Origin: Paludibacteraceae bacterium
GTDB taxonomy: Bacteria; Bacteroidota; Bacteroidia; Bacteroidales; Paludibacteraceae
NCBI GenBank assembly: GCA_017444065.1
Contig: JAFSXJ010000071.1
Location: forward strand, 1 to 49,076
Direction of reading: 5' to 3'
DNA: 49,076 nucleotides
The notes under the pieces were generated by a model. That model saw only the letters and a list, made by a program, of their open reading frames with translations, ran no database searches and was not told the DNA's origin. The position numbers and the translations under genes were made by a program. Below are positions 33,062 to 41,460 of this stretch, one piece after another (position 1 is the stretch's first letter; the number at the start of each line of letters is the position of its first letter).

Positions 33062-33661
33062 TTATTGTAATTTTAGGTTAAAACTCTTTCTGTGGTACGG
33101 TGTTATTCCGTATTGTTTGATAGCTGCGTAGTGTGCTTCGGTGGGGTAGCCTTTGTTCTCGTCCCAGTGGTACATCGGGTACTCGTTGTGCAGGCGCAGC
33201 ATGTAGTCATCGCGATAGGTCTTGGCGAGGATGCTTGCTGCGGCTATGCTCATGTACGTGGCATCGCCCTTGACCACTGTGCGTGCGGGTATCTCCATCA
33301 GACCGCCTTCGGGTACGTAGGGTTTCCACTTGTTGCCGTCCACCAATACATGCTCCGGCGTTACCGATAGCCGGCTGAGTGCGCGGTGCATGCCAAGGAT
33401 GGATGCCTGCAATATATTGATGCGGTCAATCTCTTCGGCTGTCACTTCGGCTACCGCCCATGCCACAGCCTCTCGCTCAATCACCTCCCTCAAGGCGTAG
33501 CGCTGTTTCTCTGTCAGCTGCTTCGAGTCGTTCAGAACCTCGTTGCTGAAGTCCGGCGGCAGAATGACTGCTGCGGCAAACACGCTGCCTGCCAATGGCC
33601 CGCGGCCTGCCTCGTCGCAGCCTGCCTCCTGCACTCCGGGTATCATGAACGGTAGCAGCAT
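33062..33661 (-). CDS. rnhB: RNase HII
   Basis: RNase HII cleaves RNA in RNA-DNA hybrids and removes single ribonucleotides. The 199-residue protein shows the active-site DEAGRGPLAG (Asp-Glu pair), LNDSKQLTEKQR, VLVDGNKW and the ILAKTYRDD motif. I chose ATG 33661 because it gives the usual length of about 200; further upstream the frame is inside the peptidase gene. ATG 33646 is an alternative. Gaps are 5 bases from the M23 gene and 3 bases to sppA. Confidence 0.95.
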   Translation of the reverse strand: MLLPFMIPGVQEAGCDEAGRGPLAGSVFAAAVILPPDFSNEVLNDSKQLTEKQRYALREVIEREAVAWAVAEVTAEEIDRINILQASILGMHRALSRLSVTPEHVLVDGNKWKPYVPEGGLMEIPARTVVKGDATYMSIAAASILAKTYRDDYMLRLHNEYPMYHWDENKGYPTEAHYAAIKQYGITPYHRKSFNLKLQ

Positions 33662-33666
33662 AACGC

Positions 33667-34698
33667 TCAGCGAACGCGTATCTTCTGCCCGAGGCGGAGG
33701 ATAGAGGTCTCCTTGATGTTGTTCAGCCTGCACAATGTGCGGACTGAGGTGTGGTAACGCCTTGCTATGCCTGACAGCGTATCGCCCTGACGCACTTTGT
33801 GGTACTGCGCCATCTTGAGCTGCTTGACTTCCTCGTTGTGGCGGAACGTACCTTTCTTTGTTATCAGGTAGTCCTCCGGCACGCAAAGCTTGCCATGGTC
33901 AAAGTCCACCAGCGTGGCAGGGTCAATGGCATTGCCGAGATAGCGTATCTCGTAGTGCAGGTGGCTGCCTGTCGAACGGCCGGTGTTGCCACCCAGACCG
34001 AGAATCTCGCCGGCAAAGATACGTTCGTTCTCCTCCACCAGCGGTCGCGACAGGTGACCGTAGATGGTCTCCAACCCATTGTCGTGGCGGATAAGCACGT
34101 AGTAACCGTAACCGCGCGGGTCCCAGCCTACGATGCGAACCTGTCCATCCCAGGACGCCCGTAGCGAGTCACCGACCTGCACCTTGACATCCGTGCCGTA
34201 ATGGAAACGGTAACGCCGGAAACCGAACTTCGAAGTCACGTGTGTCAACTCCTTGAGCGGATATACAAAGCCCTTAAGTGACACAGGTATGCTGTCGCGC
34301 AGGCTGTCAACGGGCGTCTGGTACGGATTGACGCGCGTGTTCATCCATATGGGGTAGATGCTGTCAGCCGGGTGCGAACCTGTGGTGTCGCCCCAGAGCA
34401 TCGCGGGCATCAGGCGATACTGGCACTCGCCGTCTTCGGTCATGACTACCAGAAAACGCGGCAACTCGTCCTGACCGCAGTTCACGAACAAGGTGTCACC
34501 TACCAGTCGCGACAGAACACCGGCTGGCATGCCGTCGGTCAATGACTCGAAGTCGTCGTTCTCCTCCATATCCATGCTGTCCGTCTCCTCAACCTCCACA
34601 ACGGGCTCTGGCGGAACAGGCTTAGGCTTGCGCGCTCCGACACATACTATGGGCAGCAGTGCCACCCATAGTATTGCAATCAATCGCTGCAGATTCAT
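33667..34698 (-). CDS. M23 (LytM-type) peptidase with C-terminal LysM domain
   Basis: This 343-residue exported cell-wall protein has a signal peptide (residues 1-21), an acidic Pro-rich linker, then the M23 zinc-peptidase domain with [12 protein letters not shown] (His and Asp ligands), IYGHLSRP and GSHLHYEI. A LysM domain ends the protein ([20 protein letters not shown] to LGQKIRVR). The metal ligands are complete, so an active endopeptidase acting on stem-peptide crosslinks is likely. It starts 1 base after the upstream gene. Confidence 0.93.
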   Translation of the reverse strand: MNLQRLIAILWVALLPIVCVGARKPKPVPPEPVVEVEETDSMDMEENDDFESLTDGMPAGVLSRLVGDTLFVNCGQDELPRFLVVMTEDGECQYRLMPAMLWGDTTGSHPADSIYPIWMNTRVNPYQTPVDSLRDSIPVSLKGFVYPLKELTHVTSKFGFRRYRFHYGTDVKVQVGDSLRASWDGQVRIVGWDPRGYGYYVLIRHDNGLETIYGHLSRPLVEENERIFAGEILGLGGNTGRSTGSHLHYEIRYLGNAIDPATLVDFDHGKLCVPEDYLITKKGTFRHNEEVKQLKMAQYHKVRQGDTLSGIARRYHTSVRTLCRLNNIKETSILRLGQKIRVR

Positions 34699-34699
34699 C

Positions 34700-36472
34700 T
34701 TATTCGGCGGCAGGTGCTTGTTCGCCGGCGTTTTCTACAGGTGCCTGTTGTTCCGCCGGAGCCTCAGCCTGTGCGGCTTCTACGCACTCAACTTCGGCCT
34801 TCGGAGCAAAATAGCCGGTTTGCGTGAAGTACATGTATGCGCCTATGCCGCAGGCAATAACCAGAAGTACGGCCAGCGTAATCAGAATCTTTGCCCAGGC
34901 GGGCAGACCTTTCTTGGCAAACGGGTCTTTCAGTTTCAGTACGGGGAACTTCGCCTGCGAGGTCAGCGTTACGCCGAACGGTACGTTGATGATCGCCTCT
35001 GCGTTCACAGCCCAGCCGTTGGCGTTCAGCACCGGTGCCAGATTGCGGCGGCGCAGCTTGAAGTACGCCAACAGCATCGACGGACCGCTGATAACCAGTA
35101 TGATGGCTGCGAACACTATCAGCAGCTGCCACCACTTGAGGTCTGCCAATCCGCTCGCTACCGCTGCCAGAGCAGTACCGATCATACCTAATGCCATGCC
35201 TATCGCGGCAAAGATACCTGCGAACTTGGCAATGTCGAAGGCTGGCTTCTGTTGTTCGGCCTTACCGCCTTTCTCGGCGTTCTCTTTCGCTTTCTCCGTG
35301 GCTGCGGTCGCGTTGGCTTTCATATCCTCCAAGCCCTTGCTCTCCTTTTCGGCTACAGACTTGTTCACCAGGTCGGACACCCAGTTGGCGAACTTGCGGT
35401 ACGGGGTCCAGAATGCCTGACGGATACTGATTGGGTTGTCAATGATCTTCGTCACAACGGCATCGTAGTCCAGACCGTTGCGGTCGTAGAAGATACAGTT
35501 CTTGCCGACTTCCAGATTGTGGATATCGCCCTGCGTCATGGCGGCTACAATCGACATCTTCTTCCCTTGGGGCTTGTTCTCGCAGTCGCAGAACAGCAGG
35601 TACATGCCTGACTTGCTTGCCTCGGCAGCCATCTTGCCTGCATCAGCCACACGTACGCAAAGCTCGCATGCGCGTTGGTCGATTACTAAGCGACCGCACT
35701 GGAAGATAGCTTTCACTTCTTTGTTGTAGAAGTCCTGGAATGATATGTAGTTCTTCAGCAGCGTATAGAAGTCGCGCTTCAGATGCAGCAGTTTGATGAG
35801 CGGCTGATACTCGCCCGTTGCGGCATCGACGGCAGCCTGGTTGGCAGCGTTGACAGCGGCAACCTCCGCCTCATAGGCGGCAACTTTCTCCGTAAGTTTC
35901 TTCCAGTCCTTCTCGGTAATCTTCGGCTGCTTCTCAGGGTCGGTCACTGCCAGACCCATCTTCTCCAGTTCGGCAGCGCGGAACCATGCGTTGTAATCGC
36001 CTTCGTTGGCATGGATGGCGGCAATGATGTCGGCTGCCAGCGGTGCTTCGGGCAAGGGTTTCTGCTCCACAGCGATGGCGGTCACTGCTGCCTTGACGGC
36101 TGCCAGGTCGATAGTCTCAGCCTCGCCGGCAATCTTACGGGCTACGTCAGCCATCTGCTTGGCGTCGGCGTTCTCCTCATTCAGGTCGGCAATCTTGAGT
36201 GCGTCTTTCTCCTCAAGCAATATTTCGGGGTCTTTCAGTACCGCGCAAAGGTAGTTAGCCGTTGCAACAACCTCGTCAATACGGATCTTGCCGTCATGAT
36301 CGGAGTCCATCAACCGCAATGTGTGATCGCTGATCTCCAGACCGGTGGTCGGACAGCTCAGTACGGTCCACATTTTCTCGTCTAGTTCGCCTAAGTGGCG
36401 GAAGTCCTCACCTTTCGCGATGTGTACGCGGGTGTTACCACCAATGGTGGTGAATGTCCATTTGTAAGCCAT
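34700..36472 (-). CDS. EF-hand-containing membrane protein, unknown function
   Basis: This 590-residue protein lacks a signal peptide. Residues about 50-75 carry one EF-hand-like loop ([14 protein letters not shown]), followed by an Ala/Glu/Lys-rich helical region, a stretch with [20 protein letters not shown], then three hydrophobic segments (about 415-445, 448-475 and 535-560) and an Ala/Glu/Gln-rich tail. Similar proteins occur in Bacteroidales as hypothetical proteins. The calcium-binding loop has Asp at positions 1, 3 and 5 and Glu at 12. It heads the operon down to the ABC exporter; no consensus promoter is seen directly before it, so transcription may come from 37112-37143. Confidence 0.75.
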   Translation of the reverse strand: MAYKWTFTTIGGNTRVHIAKGEDFRHLGELDEKMWTVLSCPTTGLEISDHTLRLMDSDHDGKIRIDEVVATANYLCAVLKDPEILLEEKDALKIADLNEENADAKQMADVARKIAGEAETIDLAAVKAAVTAIAVEQKPLPEAPLAADIIAAIHANEGDYNAWFRAAELEKMGLAVTDPEKQPKITEKDWKKLTEKVAAYEAEVAAVNAANQAAVDAATGEYQPLIKLLHLKRDFYTLLKNYISFQDFYNKEVKAIFQCGRLVIDQRACELCVRVADAGKMAAEASKSGMYLLFCDCENKPQGKKMSIVAAMTQGDIHNLEVGKNCIFYDRNGLDYDAVVTKIIDNPISIRQAFWTPYRKFANWVSDLVNKSVAEKESKGLEDMKANATAATEKAKENAEKGGKAEQQKPAFDIAKFAGIFAAIGMALGMIGTALAAVASGLADLKWWQLLIVFAAIILVISGPSMLLAYFKLRRRNLAPVLNANGWAVNAEAIINVPFGVTLTSQAKFPVLKLKDPFAKKGLPAWAKILITLAVLLVIACGIGAYMYFTQTGYFAPKAEVECVEAAQAEAPAEQQAPVENAGEQAPAAE

Positions 36473-36509
36473 AATTATGTTGTTTTATATTGTTTGCCTT
36501 TTTGTGCAA

Positions 36510-36597
36510 CTTAGTCGGGGTTTAGTCGGGGTTTAGTCGAGGTTTTGTCGGGGTCAAGTCGGGGTCAAACCCGATTTGATTCGGAGTTGAGTGGGGG
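36510..36597. repeat. 11-base tandem array
   Basis: Eight 11-base units follow one another: cttagtcgggg, tttagtcgggg, tttagtcgagg, ttttgtcgggg, tcaagtcgggg, a diverged unit, ttgattcggag and ttgagtggggg. The array ends exactly at the stop codon of the nucleosidase-like gene (36598-36600) and covers most of the 125-base spacer before the EF-hand gene. The period equals about one helical turn. Divergence increases towards the coding end. Confidence 0.85.
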
Positions 36598-37086
36598 TCA
36601 TTCCGCAGCCTCAACCCCGTTTGCCAGTTCCCTGTATGCATGCAGTGACAGGTTGTCCGACACCACCTTGATGGCACTTACCTTCGTGAAACCCAGCGCG
36701 CAGATGTATGCCAGTTCCATGTCGAACACGCAGTCATTGTATGGCGAGGCGAGCACAAAGTCGGTATTTGAGTAGCATACTGCCTGTTGCGGGTTCAGTG
36801 CGCGGAAGAACAGGTCATCCACGGGCTGCAGCTGTTGTACAGGCTCGGGATAGGTCACGTTAGGGTGGTGCAGACGGCTCTCGGTCACCTCTGTCACCGT
36901 GCCGATGGCGTAGTTCGCACTGCCCGCGTAACCGATATTGATAAGCTCTGTGTCACGAGGCAGATCACGCAGACTCTTAATGATGTTCAATGCACCTACG
37001 CCGGTCACGAGGATGTTTGTCTCGCCCGGCAGATATTCTTCCACAAGTTTCCGCTCGCTGTCTTCGGCTATGAGGATTGTTCGCAT
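36598..37086 (-). CDS. Nucleoside phosphorylase/nucleosidase-like protein
   Basis: This 162-residue protein is similar to the MTA/SAH nucleosidase and nucleoside phosphorylase superfamily but short. ILVTGVGALNIIKSL matches the N-terminal G-rich strand, IGYAGSANYAIG corresponds to the GTAG-like loop, and FDMELAYICALGFTK is like the family's DMExAA region, with KVVSDNLS as the C-terminal SD motif. The short length matches a Bacteroidota subfamily. It follows a strong promoter at 37112-37143. Substrate is unassigned. Confidence 0.75.
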   Translation of the reverse strand: MRTILIAEDSERKLVEEYLPGETNILVTGVGALNIIKSLRDLPRDTELINIGYAGSANYAIGTVTEVTESRLHHPNVTYPEPVQQLQPVDDLFFRALNPQQAVCYSNTDFVLASPYNDCVFDMELAYICALGFTKVSAIKVVSDNLSLHAYRELANGVEAAE

Positions 37087-37111
37087 CTTACTTTAATTTG
37101 ATATTCGCCTG

Positions 37112-37143
37112 CAAAGATACAACATTTTTTTCATATTTCCAAA
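37112..37143 (-). promoter_or_regulatory. Promoter of the nucleosidase-to-ABC operon
   Basis: TTTGG (37143-37139 on the minus strand), a 19-base spacer and TATCTTTG (37119-37112). The -7 element and adjoining 12 bases form one arm of a perfect 20-base inverted repeat shared with the thiL promoter. Confidence 0.8.
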
Positions 37144-37160
37144 TAAAATTGCATTTTATG

Positions 37161-37192
37161 TTTGCATTTGTCAAAAAAATGTTGTATCTTTG
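37161..37192 (+). promoter_or_regulatory. thiL promoter
   Basis: TTTGC (37161-37165), about 19 bases, then TATCTTTG (37185-37192). The region 37173-37192 is the exact reverse complement of 37112-37131. Confidence 0.8.
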
Positions 37193-37219
37193 TGCCCGCT
37201 TTAAACAATCTTGAACAAT

Positions 37220-38320
37220 ATGAAGATTTCCCAGTTGGGTGAGTTCGGACTCATCCGTCATCTTACAGAAGGTCTGAAGAACCGCCAGCCCTCCACTGTC
37301 TACGCCGTAGGCGACGATGCCGCCGTGCTCAATTATGACGGTAAACGTACTGTCGTTACTACTGACATGCTGCTCGAAGGCATTCACTTCAATCTGGAGT
37401 ATGTACCTTTGCGGCACCTCGGGTACAAAGCCGTGGCGGTCAATGTGTCGGATGTATGCGCCATGAACGCCACGCCCACGCAGATCACTGTCGCACTGGG
37501 TGTGTCCGCACGTTTCACCGTCGAGGATCTGGAGGATTTCTATACGGGTGTTCGCGCTGCGTGCGAAAGGTATAAGGTGGATCTCGTGGGTGGTGATACA
37601 TGTGCTTCGATGAACGGCCTGACCATTGCGGTCACCTGTCTGGGCGTGGCGGACGAGAAGGATATTGTCTATCGCAACGGTGCCAAACCCAACGACCTCA
37701 TCTGCGTGACCGGCAACCTCGGCTCGGCGTATCTCGGGTTGCAGTTGCTCGAACGCGAGCTGCACGTCTTCCGCTCGATGCAGCACGACAATCTGGCGCA
37801 GGCGGCGGAGCAGAACGACGCTATTCATGAGAAGTTCGAGGGTAGGGAGTATCTGCTGGAGCGTCAGCTGCGCCCCGAGGCGCGATTGGATGTCGTCAAG
37901 GCTCTCCGCAAAGCCGGCATCAAACCTACGGCGATGATGGATGTGTCCGACGGGCTGTCATCAGAGTTGTTCCACATATGCACGCAGTCGAAGGTCGGGT
38001 GCGACATCTACGAGGATAAACTGCCTATCGACTATCAGGCGGTCGCACTGGCTGAGGAGATGAACCTCAATATCGTCACCTGCGCGCTCAACGGCGGTGA
38101 GGATTACGAACTGCTCTTCACCTGCGATATACATGACTACGAGAAACTCGTTCCGCTGGATGACGTCTATATCATCGGTCATATAACTGACGCCGAGTAT
38201 GCGCCTGTTGAAGGAGACGCCAAGGGCACGGCTGCTTCTGTGCCGCCCTCCAACCTCCGACTCATCCCACGCAACGGCAACCCGATGCCGCTGACAGCAC
38301 AAGGCTGGCAGGCGTTCTGA
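37220..38320 (+). CDS. thiL: ThiL, thiamine-monophosphate kinase
   Basis: ThiL phosphorylates thiamine monophosphate to thiamine diphosphate, the last step of cofactor synthesis. The 366-residue protein starts at ATG 37220 (MKISQLGEFGLI); a TTG nine bases earlier is in frame but less likely. Motifs are VGDDAAV, TTDMLLEGIHF, VNVSDVCAMNATP, VGGDTCAS and MDVSDGLSSEL, all typical of the ThiL/PurM fold. No other thiamine synthesis gene adjoins it, but a TPP-riboswitch-controlled receptor lies 5 kb away. It converges with the RNA methyltransferase gene with a 3-base gap. Confidence 0.95.
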   Translation: MKISQLGEFGLIRHLTEGLKNRQPSTVYAVGDDAAVLNYDGKRTVVTTDMLLEGIHFNLEYVPLRHLGYKAVAVNVSDVCAMNATPTQITVALGVSARFTVEDLEDFYTGVRAACERYKVDLVGGDTCASMNGLTIAVTCLGVADEKDIVYRNGAKPNDLICVTGNLGSAYLGLQLLERELHVFRSMQHDNLAQAAEQNDAIHEKFEGREYLLERQLRPEARLDVVKALRKAGIKPTAMMDVSDGLSSELFHICTQSKVGCDIYEDKLPIDYQAVALAEEMNLNIVTCALNGGEDYELLFTCDIHDYEKLVPLDDVYIIGHITDAEYAPVEGDAKGTAASVPPSNLRLIPRNGNPMPLTAQGWQAF

Positions 38321-38323
38321 TTT

Positions 38324-39040
38324 CTACCGTCGGAACTCGGCAAGGATAACTGCTGTGGCAATGGCAACGTTCAGGCTCTCTGATGTCGGCGCGTCTGGCG
38401 GGAAGGATGGGATACGCAGCGAGTGCGTGAGCAGCCGGCGTACAGCCGGCGACAGACCGTTGCCCTCGTTACCCATGACAATGATTCCTGAGCGCCGGTC
38501 TGGAATAGTATCGGCGTCGTAGATGTTCCTGCCGTCAAGCAGTGTGCCGTATATAGGAACGCACGCTTTCGTTACGGCAGGGGAAGACAGAAACTCCGAC
38601 AGGTCGGTGTAATGAACGCGTACACGGGCTAGGGCGCCCATCGTAGCCTGCACAACCTTCGGACTGAAACAGTCCGCCGTGCCGCGCGAACAGATGATGT
38701 CACGAACACCGAACCAGTCAGCCGTGCGGATAATAGTGCCTAGGTTGCCGGGATCCTGAATATCGTCGAGCGCAAGGTATAAGGTGCCGGACTGCGGAAC
38801 AGGACACTCCCCGTAGTCAGGCTTGCGCAGTACGGCAATACTGCCCTGCGGCGTACGGAGCGAGGACAGACGTTCGATATCCTTCTTCGCGGTGTTCGCA
38901 GGCGTCAGGTGGTGAACAATCTCAAACGCACCGGCCAGCTCTCCGATACACTTGTCACCCTCGGCAACGAACAAGCCCAACTCGTCACGGTACTTCTTCT
39001 GCTGCAGCGAACGAAGCTGCTTCATTTCATTTTGTGTCAT
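38324..39040 (-). CDS. SpoU/TrmH-family RNA 2'-O-methyltransferase
   Basis: This 238-residue SPOUT methyltransferase has all three motifs: DDIQDPGNLGTIIRTADWFG, IVMGNEGNGLS and ESLNVAIATAVILAEFRR, plus an N-terminal substrate-binding domain starting MKQLRSLQQKKYRDELGLFV. It should modify rRNA or tRNA; the site cannot be deduced. I used ATG 39040 (MTQNEMKQL) because upstream in-frame sequence is non-conserved and overlaps the promoter. The gene is divergent from tamL. Confidence 0.92.
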   Translation of the reverse strand: MTQNEMKQLRSLQQKKYRDELGLFVAEGDKCIGELAGAFEIVHHLTPANTAKKDIERLSSLRTPQGSIAVLRKPDYGECPVPQSGTLYLALDDIQDPGNLGTIIRTADWFGVRDIICSRGTADCFSPKVVQATMGALARVRVHYTDLSEFLSSPAVTKACVPIYGTLLDGRNIYDADTIPDRRSGIIVMGNEGNGLSPAVRRLLTHSLRIPSFPPDAPTSESLNVAIATAVILAEFRR

Positions 39041-39100
39041 ATGACAGACATTTGAGGCGGTCAGCCGCCTGTTTGACTGCAATTTGATAGATTTTTCGTG

Positions 39101-39132
39101 CAAAGGTACGGAAAAATTTGCAAAAATGCAAA
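39101..39132 (-). promoter_or_regulatory. RNA methyltransferase promoter
   Basis: TTTGC (39132-39128 on the minus strand), a 19-base spacer and TACCTTTG (39108-39101). It interlocks with the tamL promoter on the other strand. Confidence 0.75.
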
Positions 39133-39148
39133 TAATTTAGTATCTTTG
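39117..39148 (+). promoter_or_regulatory. tamL promoter
   Basis: TTTGC (39117-39121), a 19-base spacer and TATCTTTG (39141-39148). Transcription would start about 15 bases before ATG 39169. Confidence 0.8.
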
Positions 39149-39168
39149 CATGCCTAATTGTGCGATTT

Positions 39169-40065
39169 ATGCATTTGTGTGCACCTAAATATCGTTTTTT
39201 AGCCGCTGTAGTCCTTCTGGGAGTACTGCTTTGTTCGTGTAATATGACTAAGTTTGTGCCCGAGGACGAGCAGTTGCTGTACAAGGTGCACATCAACGTC
39301 GATGGCACGAAGCAGGTGCAAGGCTCGAAACTGAAGCACTACCTCCGTCAGACGCCGAACACCGAGGTGCTCGGGTTCTGGAAACTGCAGCTGCATCTGT
39401 ACAACACAGCTCCGTTGGATACCCTCACCAAATGGGACAAATGGGCGACGAAGAACGCGCACAAGGTTGGCGAGCCGCCGGTGGTATATGACAACAACCA
39501 GACTGTTCAGAGTATGTCACAAATCCGAAAAGCCATGCAGAACGAGGGCTTCTTCCGCGCCACGGTCGATACGGCTACCGTCTCCAAGGACAGAAAAGTC
39601 TGGTTGACCTACAACGTGCAGTCCGGACCCGAATATACAATCCGCAACTATACCATTGACCTCGATCATCCGGTACTTCGCGAGGTGGCGTACAACACGC
39701 GCCGGCATCTTGTCTATCCCGGCATGCGCTACTCCACGCAGGCTTTGGATGACGAGCGCGACCGTATAACCAAACGTATGCGTAACCGAGGGTATTACTT
39801 CTTTGACAAGGAGTACCTGCACTACGAAGCCGACAGTACATACAACCGCGAGATTGACGTGCGCCTGCATTTGCATGAATACATAAGCGACCAGCCGGAC
39901 TCGGTCAGTGCGATGATCTTCCGGCAGTTCACCATAGCAAGGGTGTATATCCACGAATATATGGGCGCATTTGATGACGTGTCGGACACTGTTCCCCATC
40001 TGTCGGAAAAAGATGGGTTCTTCTTCGACTGGCGCGGACAGAAACTGTTGCGCGACAGGTTCTGA
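39169..40065 (+). CDS. tamL: TamL-like Omp85-family lipoprotein, N-terminal (POTRA) part
   Basis: This 298-residue open frame is the first part of a TamL-type protein, the lipidated Bacteroidota relative of TamA. The N-terminus is a lipoprotein signal (FLAAVVLLGVLLCSCNMTKF, lipobox Cys) followed by POTRA-like modules (KVHINVDGTKQVQGSKL; IRNYTIDLDHPVLRE). The frame ends in TGA at 40063-40065, right after LLRDRF, whereas homologues continue straight into the region encoded by the next frame. Inserting one base at about 40062 would join both as RDRFLMRQCEIKPG. The next ORF starts with the overlapping ATG in TGATG. Start: ATG 39169 is preferred over GTG 39160, which would be almost leaderless. 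Confidence 0.85.
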   Translation: MHLCAPKYRFLAAVVLLGVLLCSCNMTKFVPEDEQLLYKVHINVDGTKQVQGSKLKHYLRQTPNTEVLGFWKLQLHLYNTAPLDTLTKWDKWATKNAHKVGEPPVVYDNNQTVQSMSQIRKAMQNEGFFRATVDTATVSKDRKVWLTYNVQSGPEYTIRNYTIDLDHPVLREVAYNTRRHLVYPGMRYSTQALDDERDRITKRMRNRGYYFFDKEYLHYEADSTYNREIDVRLHLHEYISDQPDSVSAMIFRQFTIARVYIHEYMGAFDDVSDTVPHLSEKDGFFFDWRGQKLLRDRF

Positions 40066-41432
40066 TGCGCCAGTGCGAAATCAAACCGGGGTCACTATAC
40101 AGCGAGCGGCTTGTCACAAACACCTACGCCAACCTCAACGGGCTCGGACCTATCCGGTACACGGATATCCGCTTTGATATGGTTGCCGCGGATAGTCTGG
40201 AGTGTCATATCTACCTCTCGCGCAACAAGATGAACAGCGTGACGGCGGAGGTGGAGGGAACCTATTCCAGCGACGCGTGGGGTATCAACGGCAAACTGTC
40301 GTATGCCAACAGGAACATCTTCCTGGGTGCGGAAGAACTGAAGGTCAGCGGTGGTGCGCAATACGAGTGGCGGCAGGACGGCGGACGAGCCATTGAGGCT
40401 CGTGGCGAGGTGGGACTGAGCTTCCCTACGCACTGGAGAACGAACCTTATGTACTCCTACCAGAACCGTCCGGAGGAATATACGCGAAACATCTTCAACG
40501 CCGGACTGTACTACACCATCCATAAGCCCTACAGCCGATGGACGCATAACTTCAACGTGGTGGATATAAGTTATATCTACCTGCCGTACATATCCGATCG
40601 ATTCCAGACGGAGATACTTGACCGTTCGTCTATCCTTAAGTACAGTTACGAGGACCATTTCATCTTGGGCTGGAGTTACTCGGGCAGTTACTCCAACAAA
40701 CGTATCAACAGCGACGAGCAGAGTTACGTCAACTTCGGTTACATGGTGGAGACAGCAGGCAACGCGCTGTACGGATTGAGTAAGCTGTTTGACCAGGCAC
40801 CGAACGAAGAGGGCATATATGAGATATTCAAGGTGCCGTACGCCCAGTACGCCCGTGCGGACATCAACCTGTCCTATAACCAGTTGCTTGCGCCGAAACA
40901 TCGTCTGGTGTTCCATGCAGGTTTGGGCGTGGCTGTACCATACTTGAATGCAAAAACCGTGCCGTTCGAGAAGCGGTTCTTCTCCGGCGGTGCGAACAGT
41001 GTCCGTGGCTGGCAGGCGCGAACACTCGGACCGGGCAGTTACCGCGGAAACAATAACCTGTCGAGCTACGACCTGCAGGTGAGAGATATACGTCTTGACC
41101 TGAATGTCGAGTATCGGTGGCGCGTGTGGTCAATCATCGAACTCGCGGCGTTCGTTGATGCCGGTAACAACTGGACGATACGCGAGTACGATGTACAACC
41201 CAACGGCGTGTTCAAGTGGGATAAGTTTTACGAGCAGATAGCCCTTTCCTATGGTGTGGGCTTGCGACTGGACTTCAATATATTGCTGTTCCGAGTGGAC
41301 TTCGGCGTCAAGCTTTACGACCCGAGCCGCCTCAGCGGTGACCTGGCAGGAACGCAGTGGCGTACAGCCTCCAACGGACTGTGTTGGCGCGATGACATGA
41401 CTTTCCACTTTGCCATCGGCTACCCCTTCTAA
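40065..41432 (+). CDS. tamL: TamL-like Omp85-family protein, C-terminal (barrel) part
   Basis: This 455-residue open frame has no signal peptide and continues the previous one in the +1 frame. It contains the last POTRA (VTNTYANLNGLGPIRYTDIR) and a 16-strand Omp85 barrel with FFSGGANSVRGWQARTLGPG (the RGW/RGF lid-lock motif), ending in a strand with terminal Phe (FHFAIGYPF). Without a signal or POTRAs of its own it could not reach the outer membrane independently, so a single full-length product of about 755 residues is expected. The frame break may be a sequencing error, a real mutation, or ribosomal frameshifting or reinitiation at TGATG. Confidence 0.85.
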   Translation: MRQCEIKPGSLYSERLVTNTYANLNGLGPIRYTDIRFDMVAADSLECHIYLSRNKMNSVTAEVEGTYSSDAWGINGKLSYANRNIFLGAEELKVSGGAQYEWRQDGGRAIEARGEVGLSFPTHWRTNLMYSYQNRPEEYTRNIFNAGLYYTIHKPYSRWTHNFNVVDISYIYLPYISDRFQTEILDRSSILKYSYEDHFILGWSYSGSYSNKRINSDEQSYVNFGYMVETAGNALYGLSKLFDQAPNEEGIYEIFKVPYAQYARADINLSYNQLLAPKHRLVFHAGLGVAVPYLNAKTVPFEKRFFSGGANSVRGWQARTLGPGSYRGNNNLSSYDLQVRDIRLDLNVEYRWRVWSIIELAAFVDAGNNWTIREYDVQPNGVFKWDKFYEQIALSYGVGLRLDFNILLFRVDFGVKLYDPSRLSGDLAGTQWRTASNGLCWRDDMTFHFAIGYPF

Positions 41433-41460
41433 TTCGTAATTTTTAATTTCTAATTCGTCA
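41431..41460. repeat. taattcg repeat forming the whole spacer between tamL and the TonB receptor gene
   Basis: aattcgtaat, ttttaattt and ctaattcgt words fill the spacer. The TAA stop of tamL (41430-41432) and the TGA stop of the receptor (41460-41458) both lie in the repeat. The NRPS array at 15630-15664 is the same family in the other orientation. Confidence 0.75.

Noticed and set aside
36510-36597. CRISPR array
   Set aside because: Units are contiguous 11-mers without spacers, and no cas gene is present in the window. The same applies to the octamer arrays in the NRPS.
40065-41432. Independent outer-membrane barrel protein
   Set aside because: The frame lacks a signal peptide and starts inside a POTRA; it is better seen as the second half of TamL.
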